DNA of 36,412 bases. Origin: Nocardioidaceae bacterium. GTDB taxonomy: Bacteria > Actinomycetota > Actinomycetes > Propionibacteriales > Nocardioidaceae. Shown here in pieces: positions 10,639 to 20,995 of the stretch. Each line of letters opens with the position of its first letter. The stretch's first letter is position 1. Location of the stretch: contig JACCYJ010000230.1 of the NCBI GenBank assembly GCA_013696555.1, positions 1 to 36,412 of the forward strand, in the 5' to 3' direction. Under the pieces are notes generated by a model, which worked only from the letters and a program-made list of their open reading frames with translations, searched no databases and was not told the DNA's origin. A program made the translations under genes and the position numbers.

Positions 10639-12183
10639 GTGCCTGGCGGTATGACCGATGTGTCGTCCACGGGAGCGCCGCGTCCCTCCGCTGTGGCCCC
10701 CGTGGCAGTGGCGCGGATCGCGGCACAACTCGGCCTCGCCGATCCCGGCCCGCCGACAGCCGATCCGGTGAGGGGGGTAAGCCTCGCCTCGACGAGGGTC
10801 GCACCGGGTGACCTGTACGCGGCGCTTCCCGGCGCCCGAACCCACGGTGCGCGGTTCAGCACCCAAGCGGTCGATGGTGGCGCGGTCGCCGTGCTCACCG
10901 ACCCAGAGGGCGGCTCGCTTGCAAGCGCCGGTGGCGTGCCGGTGCTCGTGGTCAACGACCCGCGCAGCGTCCTGGGGGACCTGTCGGCGCTCATCTACGG
11001 ACACCCGGCGGATCGACTCGACGTCCTCGCGGTCACGGGCACGCAGGGTAAGACGACGACGACCTCGCTGGCAGTGGCCGGACTCGCCGGCGCCGGCCTT
11101 GCCGGCGGGCTGATCGGTACGATCGGCACCGAGATCGCCGGTGACCGGGTGTCATCGTTCCTGACCACGCCGGAGGCACCCGAGTTGCATGCGCTGTTCG
11201 CGGTCATGCTCGAGCGCGGCATCAAGGCGTGCGCGATGGAGGTCTCGAGCCACGCCCTCGTCCAGAGGCGGGTCGACGGCGTTCGCTTCCGTGTCGCAGC
11301 CTTCCTCAACCTGGGTCGAGACCATCTGGACTACCACGCCGACATGGCGGCCTACTTCGCTGCCAAGGCTTCCCTGTTCACCGTGGCGCGGGCCTCCCGA
11401 GGCCTGGTGAACGTCGACGATCGCTACGGCCGCCGGCTCGTGTCCGAGGCCGAGATCCCCATGGTCACGTTCTCGGCGGCCGGTGCTGAGGCGGATTGGC
11501 GGGCCACTGACATCGTGGCCGGACCAGCCGGGTCGACGTTCACCGTGACGTCACCCGAAGACGGTCGCGGTCGCGTTCAGGTGCCGTTGCCGGGTGCCTT
11601 CAACGTGGCCAACGCGCTGGCTGCGGTCGCCTTGTTGGTCGAGGCGGGCTATGCGTTGGAGCCGGTGATCGCGGGCATCGCGGCCAGTCGTGCCGTCCCG
11701 GGACGCATGGAAACGGTCGACGAAGGCCAGGACTTCGCTGCCCTCGTCGACTACGCCCACAAACCGGATGCCCTGCAGGCTGTCCTCGATGCTCTGCGTC
11801 AGGTCACTCGCGCGCGACTGCTCATCGTCATCGGCGCCGGCGGTGAACGCGACCGGGGCAAGCGTGCGGTGATGGGGGAGATCGCCGCCCGGATGGCGGA
11901 CGTCGTCGTGGTCACCGATGACAACCCGCGCACCGAAGAACCCGGCCAGATCCGGGCGCAACTGCTGTCCGGCGCTCGGGCGAGCGGCGCGGCCGTCGAT
12001 CTGCACGAGGTCGCGGACCGCCGGGCGGCCATCGAGCTGGCCGTGGACCTCGCTCGGGCCGGCGACTGCGTGGTAGTGGCGGGCAAGGGGCACGAGAAGG
12101 GGCAGGAGGTCGCGGGCGTGGTCCACCCGTTGGACGACCGAGAAGTTCTCCGACTGAGCATTCAGCGAGCGGCGGCGCGATGA
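10639..12183 (+). CDS. murE: UDP-N-acetylmuramoyl-tripeptide synthetase MurE
   Basis: VTGTQGKTTTTSLAVAGL, TTPEAPELHALFAVMLERGIKACAMEVSSHAL, NLGRDHLDYHADMAAYFAAKASLF, DDNPRTEEP (DNPR suggests a diaminopimelate substrate). Start may be ATG 10651. Confidence 0.96.
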   Translation: MPGGMTDVSSTGAPRPSAVAPVAVARIAAQLGLADPGPPTADPVRGVSLASTRVAPGDLYAALPGARTHGARFSTQAVDGGAVAVLTDPEGGSLASAGGVPVLVVNDPRSVLGDLSALIYGHPADRLDVLAVTGTQGKTTTTSLAVAGLAGAGLAGGLIGTIGTEIAGDRVSSFLTTPEAPELHALFAVMLERGIKACAMEVSSHALVQRRVDGVRFRVAAFLNLGRDHLDYHADMAAYFAAKASLFTVARASRGLVNVDDRYGRRLVSEAEIPMVTFSAAGAEADWRATDIVAGPAGSTFTVTSPEDGRGRVQVPLPGAFNVANALAAVALLVEAGYALEPVIAGIAASRAVPGRMETVDEGQDFAALVDYAHKPDALQAVLDALRQVTRARLLIVIGAGGERDRGKRAVMGEIAARMADVVVVTDDNPRTEEPGQIRAQLLSGARASGAAVDLHEVADRRAAIELAVDLARAGDCVVVAGKGHEKGQEVAGVVHPLDDREVLRLSIQRAAAR

Positions 12184-13583
12184 TTCCGTTGGCGCTGGCC
12201 GAGATCGCGCAGTGCACGCGTGGCACGGTTCTCGACGCCGACCCGGCCACCCGGGTGAGCGGTGAGGCGACCGTCGACTCCCGTGACGTCGCGCCGCAGG
12301 GACTCTTCGTCGCCGTCAAAGGGGCGCACGCTGACGGCCACGACTACGCCGCTGAGGCGGTAGCGCGCGGCGCGGCCGCCTGCCTGGTGTCTCGGCCGGT
12401 CGGTGTGCCGGCTGTCTTGGTGGCAGACCCGGTCGGCGCGCTTGGTCAGGTCGCTTCGACGGTGCGATCGCAACTGACCGGGTGCACGATCATCGGCATC
12501 ACCGGTTCGCAGGGAAAGACGAGTACGAAAGATCTCCTCCTGCAGCTGCTGTCACACCACGGGGAGACGATCGCGCCGGTCGGCTCGTTCAACAACGAGA
12601 TCGGTGTGCCGTTGACCCTGCTGCGGACGGGCGCCGCCACCCGCCACCTCGTCCTGGAGATGGGCGCCCGGGGTGCCGGTCACATCCGGTACCTGTGCGA
12701 GATCGCCCGGCCGCAGATGGGAGCGGTGCTGAACGTCGGTGTCGCCCACGTCGGCGAGTTCGGCACCGTGGAAGCCACCGGCCGAGCGAAGTCGGAGCTT
12801 CCGGAGGCGCTGCCCGGTGGCGGTACCGCCGTCCTCAACCTCGACGATCCGCTAGTAGCCGCGATGGCCTTTCAGACCCGGGCAACCGTCATTACGTACG
12901 GTGTGCACGAACGGGCCGATCTCCGGATCGAGGCGCTGCGGCTGACGGCAGCCGGCTACCCGTCCTTCGAGCTGACCTACCGAGGTGAGCGAGCGTCCGT
13001 GACGATGCCGCTCATCGGTGAGCACCAGGCGCACAACGGCGCCGCGGCCGCGGCGGTTGCCGTAGCCGTCGGCATGGATCTGACGCAGGTCGCGAGTCTG
13101 CTCGCCTCCGTCGTCGCGACCTCGCGATGGCGAATGGAGCCGCATGAGCGAGCCGACGGCGTGCTGGTGCTCAACGATGCCTACAACGCCAACCCCGACT
13201 CGATGCGAGCCGCGCTGAAGACACTCGCCGCCCTCGCCCGCGGCCGGAGTGGGAGCCGCACGATCGCCGTCCTCGGCGAGATGCTCGAGCTCGGGTCGAG
13301 CTCGTACGAGCAACACGACGCCATCGGACGCCTGGCTGTCCGCCTCGGCATCTGCCGGCTGCTCGTCGTCGGTGAGGGCGCCCGCCCAATTCATCGAGCA
13401 GCCGCCGCCCAGAGCTCCTGGGGCGGCGAGTCAGTGCTGGTGCCAGACGCCGACCGGGCCACCGAATGGCTTCGAGACCGCGTGCGCCCCTCTGATCTAG
13501 TGCTGGTCAAGGCCTCCCGAGCCGTCGGGCTGGAGCGGGTGGCGGCGGCGCTGGTCGACGACGGCACGGTGAATGCCCCGTGA
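12180..13583 (+). CDS. murF: UDP-N-acetylmuramoyl-tripeptide--D-alanyl-D-alanine ligase MurF
   Basis: [82 protein letters not shown]. Confidence 0.96.
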   Translation: MIPLALAEIAQCTRGTVLDADPATRVSGEATVDSRDVAPQGLFVAVKGAHADGHDYAAEAVARGAAACLVSRPVGVPAVLVADPVGALGQVASTVRSQLTGCTIIGITGSQGKTSTKDLLLQLLSHHGETIAPVGSFNNEIGVPLTLLRTGAATRHLVLEMGARGAGHIRYLCEIARPQMGAVLNVGVAHVGEFGTVEATGRAKSELPEALPGGGTAVLNLDDPLVAAMAFQTRATVITYGVHERADLRIEALRLTAAGYPSFELTYRGERASVTMPLIGEHQAHNGAAAAAVAVAVGMDLTQVASLLASVVATSRWRMEPHERADGVLVLNDAYNANPDSMRAALKTLAALARGRSGSRTIAVLGEMLELGSSSYEQHDAIGRLAVRLGICRLLVVGEGARPIHRAAAAQSSWGGESVLVPDADRATEWLRDRVRPSDLVLVKASRAVGLERVAAALVDDGTVNAP

Positions 13584-14644
13584 GGGCGATCCTCCTCGGT
13601 GGCGGTTTGGGACTGCTCGGCACGCTTCTCGGGACCCGGTTCGCCATCTCCGTGCTGGTGTCCAAGGGCTACGGGCAGCTCATCCGCGACGACGGGCCGA
13701 CGTCCCACCACACCAAGCGCGGTACCCCCACCATGGGCGGTCTGGTGATCATGCTGTCGGTCCTGGCCGCGTACGCGTTGGCCAAGCTGATCACCCACTC
13801 ATCCCCCTCGGCGTCGACCCTGCTGTTGTTGTTCCTGTTCACCGGCTTGGGTGTCGTTGGCTTCCTCGACGACTACATCAAGATCTCCAAGCAGCGCAGT
13901 CTCGGGCTGCGCACCAAGACCAAGGCAGCCGGGCAGACGCTGATCGCGTTGGTCTTTGCCTACTCGGCCCTGCGCTTCGAGGACTCGCGTGGGACCACGC
14001 CGATCTCGTCCGCGATCTCGTTCACCCGTGACCTGCCGAACTGGGAGCTGCCGACCGTCCTAGTGCTGGCCTGGGTGCTGATCATGGTCGCTGGTACGAG
14101 CAACGGCGTGAACCTCGCCGACGGCCTCGACGGCCTGGCCACCGGGTCGGCGGCGATGGTCTTCGGCGCCTACACGATCGTGAACATCTGGCAGAACAAC
14201 CAGTTCTGCCAGCTCACTCAGGGGCCGAAGTGCTACGAGGTGCGTGACCCGTTGGACCTTGCCGTGGTGGCCGCGGCGCTGACCGGGGCATGCTTCGGCT
14301 TCTTGTGGTGGAACGCCGCCCCGGCGAAGATCATCTTGGGTGACACCGGGTCGCTGTCCCTCGGCGGCGCCATGGCCGGGTTGGCGCTGATGACCAGGAC
14401 AGAGACGCTGCTGCTCGTCATCGGTGGCCTCTTCGTCGTCATCACGTTGTCGGTGATCGCTCAGGTGGGCTGGTTCAAGGTCACCAACGGCAAGCGGCTG
14501 TTCCGAATGGCCCCGCTCCATCACCACTTCGAGTTGAAGGGGTGGGCCGAGGTCACGATCGTCATCCGCTTCTGGATCATCTGCGGCCTGTGCGTGGCCG
14601 GCGGTCTGGGCGTCTTCTACGCCGAGTGGGTGGTCGGAGCGTGA
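13580..14644 (+). CDS. mraY: Phospho-MurNAc-pentapeptide-transferase MraY
   Basis: [92 protein letters not shown]. Confidence 0.97.
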   Translation: MRAILLGGGLGLLGTLLGTRFAISVLVSKGYGQLIRDDGPTSHHTKRGTPTMGGLVIMLSVLAAYALAKLITHSSPSASTLLLLFLFTGLGVVGFLDDYIKISKQRSLGLRTKTKAAGQTLIALVFAYSALRFEDSRGTTPISSAISFTRDLPNWELPTVLVLAWVLIMVAGTSNGVNLADGLDGLATGSAAMVFGAYTIVNIWQNNQFCQLTQGPKCYEVRDPLDLAVVAAALTGACFGFLWWNAAPAKIILGDTGSLSLGGAMAGLALMTRTETLLLVIGGLFVVITLSVIAQVGWFKVTNGKRLFRMAPLHHHFELKGWAEVTIVIRFWIICGLCVAGGLGVFYAEWVVGA

Positions 14645-16077
14645 AGCTCGCAGGCACCGAGGTCGTCGTCGGCGGCTTCGGGGTCTCCGGCTACGCCGCG
14701 GTCGCTGCCCTAACCCGGATAGGTGCTCGGGTGACCCTCGTCGACGACCGCGACGATCACCCGCCGCAACGAGTGGCGGCGCTGGAAGAACTGGGCGCGC
14801 GGGTACGGCTGGGAGCCGGTGCGACCGCCGCACTCCCGCCGAGCACCGACCTGGTCGTGATCTCACCGGGGTGGCCGCCCCGAACGCCGTTACTCGTCGA
14901 GGCGGCGGCGCAAGCGGTCCCGGTGTGGAGCGAGGTGGAGTTGGGCTGGCGGCTGCGCCGCCCCGGCGCGCCGCCATGGCTGTGTGTCACCGGTACGAAC
15001 GGCAAGACCACCACCGTGCAGATGCTCGCCGCCATCCTGACGGCGGCCGGTCTCCGGGCCGCCGCGGTCGGCAACGTCGGCCGGCCGGTGACAGCCGCCG
15101 TCACGGACCCCGAGCCGCTCGACGTGCTCGCCGTCGAGTTGTCGAGCTTCCAGCTCCACTGGGTTACGTCGTGGTCGCCGCAGGCAGCGGCGCTGCTCAA
15201 CGTCGCGCCCGATCACCTCGACTGGTACGACGGCTCGTTGGCGGCGTACGCGCGGGACAAGGGTCGGGTCTTCGAGCGCGCAGCACGGGCCTGCATCTAC
15301 AACGCCGCCGACGAAACGACCGAGCGTCTTGCCCGCGCCGCCACGGTGGCCGACGGGTGCCGGGTCGTCGGTTTCACCCTGAATGCTCCCGGCGCCGGCA
15401 CCCTGGGAGTGTCCGATGGCGTGCTCGTCGACCGGGCCTTTGCCTCCGGGTCGACGGCCACCGAGCTGGCATCGATGGCCGATATCACGCCGAGTGCACC
15501 GCACAACGTCGCCAACGCCCTGGCGGCGGCAGCCCTCGCCCGAGCTCACGGGGTGCCCGCCACCGCCGTCCGAGACGGGTTGCGGGCTTTCCGGCTCGAC
15601 GCGCACCGTGTCGCCCCGGTGGCAACGCTCGATGAGGTCGAGTACGTCAACGACTCCAAAGCCACCAACCCGCACGCCGCCGAGGCCTCGTTGCTCTCCT
15701 TCCCCTCGGTGGTCTGGGTCGGCGGCGGGCTGGCTAAGGGTGCCGCCTTCGACGAGCTCGTTCGAGCGACCCGCGACCGGCTGCGCGGCGCGGTGCTGAT
15801 AGGGGCCGACCGGCATCGGATCGCCGCAGCGCTTGCTCGACACGCACCTGATGTACCGGTTGTCGAGGTGGACGGCGGCGAGACTGGCACCGTCATGGAC
15901 CGTGTCGTCGATGCGGCCGCGGCGATGTCCCGTCCGGGCGACATCGTCCTGCTGGCTCCCGGATGCGCCTCCCAGGACATGTTCGCCGACTACGGCGCGC
16001 GGGGCGACGCGTTCGCTGCCGCGGTCCAACGACGCGTTGGTCTTGCAGGCCAGGAAGAAAGGAACCGCAGGCGGTGA
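14641..16077 (+). CDS. murD: UDP-N-acetylmuramoylalanine--D-glutamate ligase MurD
   Basis: GTG 14641: [105 protein letters not shown]. Confidence 0.96.
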   Translation: MKLAGTEVVVGGFGVSGYAAVAALTRIGARVTLVDDRDDHPPQRVAALEELGARVRLGAGATAALPPSTDLVVISPGWPPRTPLLVEAAAQAVPVWSEVELGWRLRRPGAPPWLCVTGTNGKTTTVQMLAAILTAAGLRAAAVGNVGRPVTAAVTDPEPLDVLAVELSSFQLHWVTSWSPQAAALLNVAPDHLDWYDGSLAAYARDKGRVFERAARACIYNAADETTERLARAATVADGCRVVGFTLNAPGAGTLGVSDGVLVDRAFASGSTATELASMADITPSAPHNVANALAAAALARAHGVPATAVRDGLRAFRLDAHRVAPVATLDEVEYVNDSKATNPHAAEASLLSFPSVVWVGGGLAKGAAFDELVRATRDRLRGAVLIGADRHRIAAALARHAPDVPVVEVDGGETGTVMDRVVDAAAAMSRPGDIVLLAPGCASQDMFADYGARGDAFAAAVQRRVGLAGQEERNRRR

Positions 16078-17306
16078 GCACAGCGCAGCGCAGCGGCGGC
16101 GTCGCGTGGTTACGGGCCAGCATGGACCGCCCGCTGACGTCGTACCAGCTGGTCATCGGGGTGACCGGATTGCTGCTGTCGCTGGGACTGATCATGGTCT
16201 TGTCCGCCAGCTCGGTGCTGTCCTTCGAGCAGTACGGCACGAGCTATCACGTCTTCGGCAAGCAGGCGCTGTGGGTCGTGGTCGGAGTACCCGTTGCCTG
16301 GCTGACGTCACGCCTGCCGGTCCGGGTCATGCGGTGGCTCGCCTATCCGGCACTGCTCGGCTCGGTCGCCCTCATCGCATTGACCTACGTCCCGGGTGTG
16401 GGAGTCAGCGTCAACGGCAACCGCAACTGGTTGTCCTTCGGCGGGCCTATCACGATCCAGCCCTCCGAGGTCGCCAAGCTCGCCATCGTGTTGTGGGCAG
16501 CGGACCTGTACGCCCGCAAGGAGCGGCTCCTCGGTGACTGGAAGCACCTGCTGATCCCCATGGTGCCGGTCACGGCGCTGGTGACGCTGCTGGTGGTGGG
16601 CCAACGAGATCTCGGGACTGCGCTCGTGCTGTTCACGATCATCCTCGGGATGCTGTGGGTGGTCGGCGCACCGGCCCGGTTATTCGCGGGCGCACTGGTG
16701 GTCGTCGGCGGTCTGGTCGCGTACCTGGCGAGCACCGACGCCGAACGCGTCAAACGAGTGATGTCGTTCCTCGACCCGTTCGCCGACATGCAGGGCGACG
16801 GGTGGCAGGCGGCGCACAGCTTCTTCGCGCTGGCGACCGGACAGTTCTGGGGCGTGGGACTGGGGGCCAGCAGGCAGAAGTGGGGGACGTTGCCGGAGGC
16901 GCACACCGACTTCATCTTCGCCGTCATCGGTGAGGAGCTGGGATTGTTCGGCACGCTGGTCGTGCTGGCGTTGTTCATGTTGTTGGCCTACACCGGGTTC
17001 CGAATTGCCTCGCGGACCCGCGAGCCCTTCGTCCGCTACGCCAGCGCCGGCATCACGGTGTGGCTGCTGGCACAGGCGGTGATCAACTTCGGGATGGTGC
17101 TCGGCTTGCTCCCGGTGATCGGGATCCCGCTGCCGCTCGTCTCCTACGGTGGGTCGGCCCTCCTGCCAACCCTCATCGCGCTCGGGATGCTGCTGGCGTT
17201 CGCCAAGACCGAACCGGGCGCCCGCGCTGCGCTGCGGGCGCGTCGTTCGAACCGGGCGCCATGGCTCCGGAACAGGTCCGGGGACCGCTCCGTCGGCGGA
17301 GGGTGA
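16074..17306 (+). CDS. ftsW: Lipid II polymerase / SEDS protein FtsW
   Basis: GTG 16074 overlapping murD stop; multi-TM; SASSVLSFEQYGTSYHVFGKQ, AHTDFIFAVIGEELGLFG, GLLPVIGIPLPLVSYGGSALLPTLIALGMLL. Confidence 0.95.
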   Translation: MSTAQRSGGVAWLRASMDRPLTSYQLVIGVTGLLLSLGLIMVLSASSVLSFEQYGTSYHVFGKQALWVVVGVPVAWLTSRLPVRVMRWLAYPALLGSVALIALTYVPGVGVSVNGNRNWLSFGGPITIQPSEVAKLAIVLWAADLYARKERLLGDWKHLLIPMVPVTALVTLLVVGQRDLGTALVLFTIILGMLWVVGAPARLFAGALVVVGGLVAYLASTDAERVKRVMSFLDPFADMQGDGWQAAHSFFALATGQFWGVGLGASRQKWGTLPEAHTDFIFAVIGEELGLFGTLVVLALFMLLAYTGFRIASRTREPFVRYASAGITVWLLAQAVINFGMVLGLLPVIGIPLPLVSYGGSALLPTLIALGMLLAFAKTEPGARAALRARRSNRAPWLRNRSGDRSVGGG

Positions 17307-18400
17307 GGATGGTCGTGCGGGTGTTGCTCGCCGGAGGTGGCACCGCGGGGCACGTCTCACCGCTGCTTGCCACCGCGGACGCGGTGCGCAGGATCGAGCG
17401 CGACAGCGCCATCATTTGCCTGGGCACCGAGCGCGGCCCGGAGGTCACCCTGGTCGCGGCGGCAGGCTTTCCGCTCGAGCTGGTGCCGGCGATCCCGATG
17501 CCGCGATCGTTCTCGACCGACCTGGTCCGGCTGCCGGGCCGGGTGCGGGCCGCGGTGAGCGCCGCGATGGAGATTCTGGACCGGATCCGCCCCCATGTGG
17601 TCGTGGGATTCGGCGGCTACGTGGCCGTGCCTGCCTATCTGGCGGCCCGCCGCCGCCGGGTGCCGCTCGTCGTGCATGAGGGCAACGCGCTACCCGGCCT
17701 CGCGAACAGGCTGGGCTCGCGCCTGACGTCCAACGTCGCCACCAGCTTTCCGGCGACTGTCCTGCCGCATGCGACCTGCACCGGCCTGCCCATACGCCGG
17801 CTCATCTCAGGGATGGACCGTTCGGCGCTACGGAGCGCGGCACGCGCGGAGTTCGGCCTCGACGAGCACCGACCGACACTCCTCGTGACCGGTGGCTCGC
17901 AGGGGGCCCGGCGCCTCAACGAGGCCGTGGGCGGGGCGGCCAGCGCCCTGGCGCACTCCGGGGTCCAGGTTCTGCACGTCACCGGGCGCACCAACGAGGT
18001 GGCCGTCCAGCGCAGCCCTGAAGACCCGCCCTACGTCGTGGTGCCGTTCCTGACCCGCATCGACCTGGCGTACGCCGCAGCGGACCTGGTGATCTGTCGT
18101 GCCGGCGCGAACACGGTCACCGAAGTGGCCGTGGTCGGCCTGCCGGCTGTCTTCGTCCCACTGCCCATCGGGAACGGCGAGCAGGCGCTGAACGCCGCGC
18201 CCGTCGTCGAGGCCGGAGGCGGGCTGCTGGTCGAGGATGTCTCGATGACGGCGGCGTGGGTGGCCGCGCAGGTGCCTGGTCTGGTGCACGACCGGGACCG
18301 GCTCGCAGCCATGTCGGCCGTTGCCGCCACGTTGCTTCCCCGGAGCGCGGATGTGGCAGTGGCCCGGATGGCACTTCGAGCTGCTGGGGAGGCAGCGTGA
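17303..18400 (+). CDS. murG: UDP-GlcNAc--MurNAc-(pentapeptide) pyrophosphoryl-undecaprenol GlcNAc transferase MurG
   Basis: VRVLLAGGGTAGHVSPLLATADAVRR; VVGFGGYVAVPAYLAARRRRVPLVVHEGNALPGLANRL; LLVTGGSQGARRLNEAV; VICRAGANTVTEVAVVGLPAVFVPLPIGNGEQALNA. Start GTG 17303 or ATG 17309. Confidence 0.96.
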   Translation: MRMVVRVLLAGGGTAGHVSPLLATADAVRRIERDSAIICLGTERGPEVTLVAAAGFPLELVPAIPMPRSFSTDLVRLPGRVRAAVSAAMEILDRIRPHVVVGFGGYVAVPAYLAARRRRVPLVVHEGNALPGLANRLGSRLTSNVATSFPATVLPHATCTGLPIRRLISGMDRSALRSAARAEFGLDEHRPTLLVTGGSQGARRLNEAVGGAASALAHSGVQVLHVTGRTNEVAVQRSPEDPPYVVVPFLTRIDLAYAAADLVICRAGANTVTEVAVVGLPAVFVPLPIGNGEQALNAAPVVEAGGGLLVEDVSMTAAWVAAQVPGLVHDRDRLAAMSAVAATLLPRSADVAVARMALRAAGEAA

Positions 18401-19827
18401 AGGTGCCCTTTCCGGACGACATCCCGGCACTCGATCGGCTGGGCCGGGTGCACTTCGTCGGAATCGGCGGCGCGGCCCTGTCCGGGATCGCCCGCATCAT
18501 GTTAGCCCGTGGAGCGACGGTCAGCGGGAGCGACGCCGTGGACTCGGCGACGCTGCAAGCACTCCGGGAGCTGGGCGCCGATTGTTTCGTCGGCCACGAT
18601 GCCGCTCACGCCGCCGGTGCGGGCACCGTGGTGGTGTCGACGGCGGTCAAGGACGACAACCCCGAGGTCCTGGCCGCGCGGCGCGCGGAAACACGGCTAT
18701 GGCCGCGCTCGGCGGCGATGGTGTGTGTGATGGCCGGTCACACGGTCCTGGCGGTGGCAGGGACGCACGGCAAGACCACCACGACCTCACTGCTCGCAGT
18801 GTCGCTCGGAGCAGCCGGACTCGACCCGTCGTACACACTCGGGGCGGACCTGAGCGCGACCGACAGCAACGCACACGCTGGCACCGATGACCTCTTCGTC
18901 GCCGAGGCGGACGAGAGCGACGGCGCGTTCCTCCGATACGCGCCCACCGGTGCCGTGGTCACCAATGTCGAGGCCGACCACCTCGACCACTACGGCACCG
19001 AGGCGGCCTACTACGCGGCATTCTCGACGTTTCTGGGCACGATCCGGCCAGGCGGTTACCTGGTCGCGGGCGTCGATGACCCGGGGGCATCCCGGCTAGC
19101 AGCCGAGGCAGTCGGACGAGGGTTGGAAACCGTCCGCGTCGGCATCGGACCCCAGTCGGACGTGCGCGTGGTGGATCTGAAGCTTCACGGGGCCGGCTCC
19201 GGGTTCGCCGTGGAGCGGGCCGGAGAGCGCCTCGGCCGCGTCGAGCTGCAGATACCCGGCCGGCATTACGTGCTGGACGCCGCGGCGGCTCTCGCGGCTG
19301 GGTTGCGTACGGGCGCACCGTTCGACGACCTCGCCCGGGGCCTGGCCACCTACACCGGTGCCCGGCGGCGGATGGAGCGCAAGGGGGAGGCGGGTGGGGT
19401 GCGCGTTTACGACTCCTACGCGCACCATCCCACCGAGATCAGGAGCGACTTGCAGGCCGCCAGGACGATTGTCGGGGACGGTCGGCTCGTCGTCTGCTTC
19501 CAACCACACCTGGCCTCGCGTACCCGCATCTTCGCGACCGCGATGGGACAGGCGCTGTCCGCTGCCGATGCCGTGGTTGTGACCGACGTCTACCTGGCCA
19601 GGGAGGCCGCTGAGACCGGCGTCAGCGGTCGGCTGGTCGCCGACGCCGTGGCCCTGCCCGTCGAGCTGGTGCGATACCGACCCCACTTGGGCGACGTCCC
19701 CGGCGCGCTGGCCGATCTGGTCGGAGCAGGTGACCTCGTCTTGACACTAGGGGCGGGTGACGTGACCGACGTGGGGCCACGGCTGTTGGCGATGTTGGCG
19801 ACCTCGACGAGAGAGGTTCGGCAGTGA
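18397..19827 (+). CDS. murC: UDP-N-acetylmuramate--L-alanine ligase MurC
   Basis: GTG 18397: LGRVHFVGIGGAALSGIARIMLARGATVSGSD; VAGTHGKTTTTSLLAVSL; EADESDGAFLRYAPTGAVVTNVEADHLDHYG; VYDSYAHHPTEIRSDLQAAR. Confidence 0.96.
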   Translation: MKVPFPDDIPALDRLGRVHFVGIGGAALSGIARIMLARGATVSGSDAVDSATLQALRELGADCFVGHDAAHAAGAGTVVVSTAVKDDNPEVLAARRAETRLWPRSAAMVCVMAGHTVLAVAGTHGKTTTTSLLAVSLGAAGLDPSYTLGADLSATDSNAHAGTDDLFVAEADESDGAFLRYAPTGAVVTNVEADHLDHYGTEAAYYAAFSTFLGTIRPGGYLVAGVDDPGASRLAAEAVGRGLETVRVGIGPQSDVRVVDLKLHGAGSGFAVERAGERLGRVELQIPGRHYVLDAAAALAAGLRTGAPFDDLARGLATYTGARRRMERKGEAGGVRVYDSYAHHPTEIRSDLQAARTIVGDGRLVVCFQPHLASRTRIFATAMGQALSAADAVVVTDVYLAREAAETGVSGRLVADAVALPVELVRYRPHLGDVPGALADLVGAGDLVLTLGAGDVTDVGPRLLAMLATSTREVRQ

Positions 19828-20537
19828 GCGACCTTTTCGCACGGCGCCGGATGCTGGGCCGGTTGAGCAGGCTCCGGCTGCTGCTGATCGCGGTCGGCCT
19901 CGTCGTGGTCGTGACGTTCGGCGGGTGGGTGGTGTGGTTCTCGTCGTGGGTGGCGGTCCGGAACGTTGAGGTCGTCGGTGCCCGGCACATCGACGTCAGG
20001 GAGCTGGAGCAGGTGGCCGCGGTGGAGCTGGGCATGCCGTTGGCTCGCCTGGATTTGTCGGCTGTGGAAGGGCGGCTCGAGCAGTTGCCCGCGGTGGATG
20101 TCGCGGTGGTGGAGCGGTCATGGCCGCACGGCGTCACGATCCGTATCACGGAGAGCACGCCGGTGGCGGCGCTGCTCGACGACGGCGGCTACATCGCGCT
20201 CAACGCCGAGGGAGAACTCTTCCGCCAGCTGCCGCGTGGGCCGTCACGGCTTCCGGTGGTCCGCGCCGATCAGCTGGAGGCGGAGCGGCGGGCCGCGGCG
20301 CTCGCCGAGGTTGCCGAAGTCGTCAGTTCGTTGGCCCCGGCCATCGCCGCCAAAGTGGATCACGTCGAGGTCGCAAGTCCCGATTCGATCATGTTGGCAT
20401 TGCGCAACGGTGACCAGGTCGAGTGGGGGAGTGCGGCGTCGTCGGAGCGCAAGGCGGTGGTACTGGCGGCCCTGCTGCATCTCGATGCCACTGTCTACGA
20501 CGTCCGGGTGCCCGAACAGCCCGCGACGCGGTCCTAG
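19824..20537 (+). CDS. ftsQ: Cell division protein FtsQ (POTRA domain)
   Basis: N-terminal basic + TM, POTRA-like VAVRNVEVVGARHIDVRELEQVAAVELGMPLARLDLSAVEGRLEQLPAVDVAVVERSWPHGVTIRITESTPVA; between murC and ftsZ. Confidence 0.92.
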   Translation: MSDLFARRRMLGRLSRLRLLLIAVGLVVVVTFGGWVVWFSSWVAVRNVEVVGARHIDVRELEQVAAVELGMPLARLDLSAVEGRLEQLPAVDVAVVERSWPHGVTIRITESTPVAALLDDGGYIALNAEGELFRQLPRGPSRLPVVRADQLEAERRAAALAEVAEVVSSLAPAIAAKVDHVEVASPDSIMLALRNGDQVEWGSAASSERKAVVLAALLHLDATVYDVRVPEQPATRS

Positions 20538-20549
20538 GCTGTCCCCTGG

Positions 20550-20565
20550 GAAGGCTGATGCCTTC
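20550..20565 (+). terminator. Possible weak hairpin after ftsQ
   Basis: GAAGGC-TGAT-GCCTTC perfect 6-bp stem, 12 nt after the ftsQ stop; no U-tract. Confidence 0.3.
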
Positions 20566-20598
20566 TGCTCTGGCGACCGCGATGCAGAACTTTCGTTT

Positions 20599-20747
20599 CT
20601 GGCGCAACCGCCACCGACCCCAGCTCGCGGCGGGTGGCGCAAATCGGCGGGATGCTTGCCGAGTGGCGCAATCTTGCTGGCTCTCACGTCCTGAGTGGCG
20701 CAAATTGGTCAGCAAACGGCGTCCAGGGCGACGAATTTGCGCCACTC
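20599..20747 (+). repeat. GTGGCGCAAAT repeat cluster with perfect 14-bp inverted repeat
   Basis: ctggcgcaac 20599 (degenerate), gtggcgcaaat 20634, gagtggcgcaat 20661, gagtggcgcaaatt 20693-20706, reverse copy aatttgcgccactc 20734-20747 (exact reverse complement). Confidence 0.8.
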
Positions 20748-20885
20748 GCGGGCCTGAAAGGCCCCCGCAGGTGAGTTCGCTCGGCGAAAGTTTCTCGCCC
20801 GATCCGCGACACGCGGCCGCGCTCGTTGATTGCTGACACCCAGCGACCTAGTTTGCTGCGCAGTCGGCAGGTTGACATAACTATA

Positions 20886-20902
20886 ACCCTCCACTAGAGG
20901 GT
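20886..20902 (+). promoter_or_regulatory. ftsZ upstream palindrome ACCCTC-CACTA-GAGGGT adjacent to TTGACA (20872-20877)
   Basis: gTTGACAtaactataACCCTCcactaGAGGGTgag; 6-bp perfect inverted repeat about 100 bp upstream of the ftsZ start. Confidence 0.55.
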
Positions 20903-20995
20903 GAGATGAAAACCAACCTTTCGGCCTTCCCCGGACAGCCGAACCGCGTGCCGTACCCACCGGGTCCGGCCACCACACATTGAGAGGTGCGCGCC

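Noticed and set aside
20599-20747. CRISPR-like array in the ftsQ-ftsZ gap
   Set aside because: Repeat units are only about 11-14 nt, spacing is irregular (29, 32), one copy is inverted, and no cas genes are present.
20423-20836. 137-aa + ORF over the ftsQ-ftsZ gap
   Set aside because: Runs through the repeat array and out-of-frame ftsQ; no SD or domain; better explained as non-coding.
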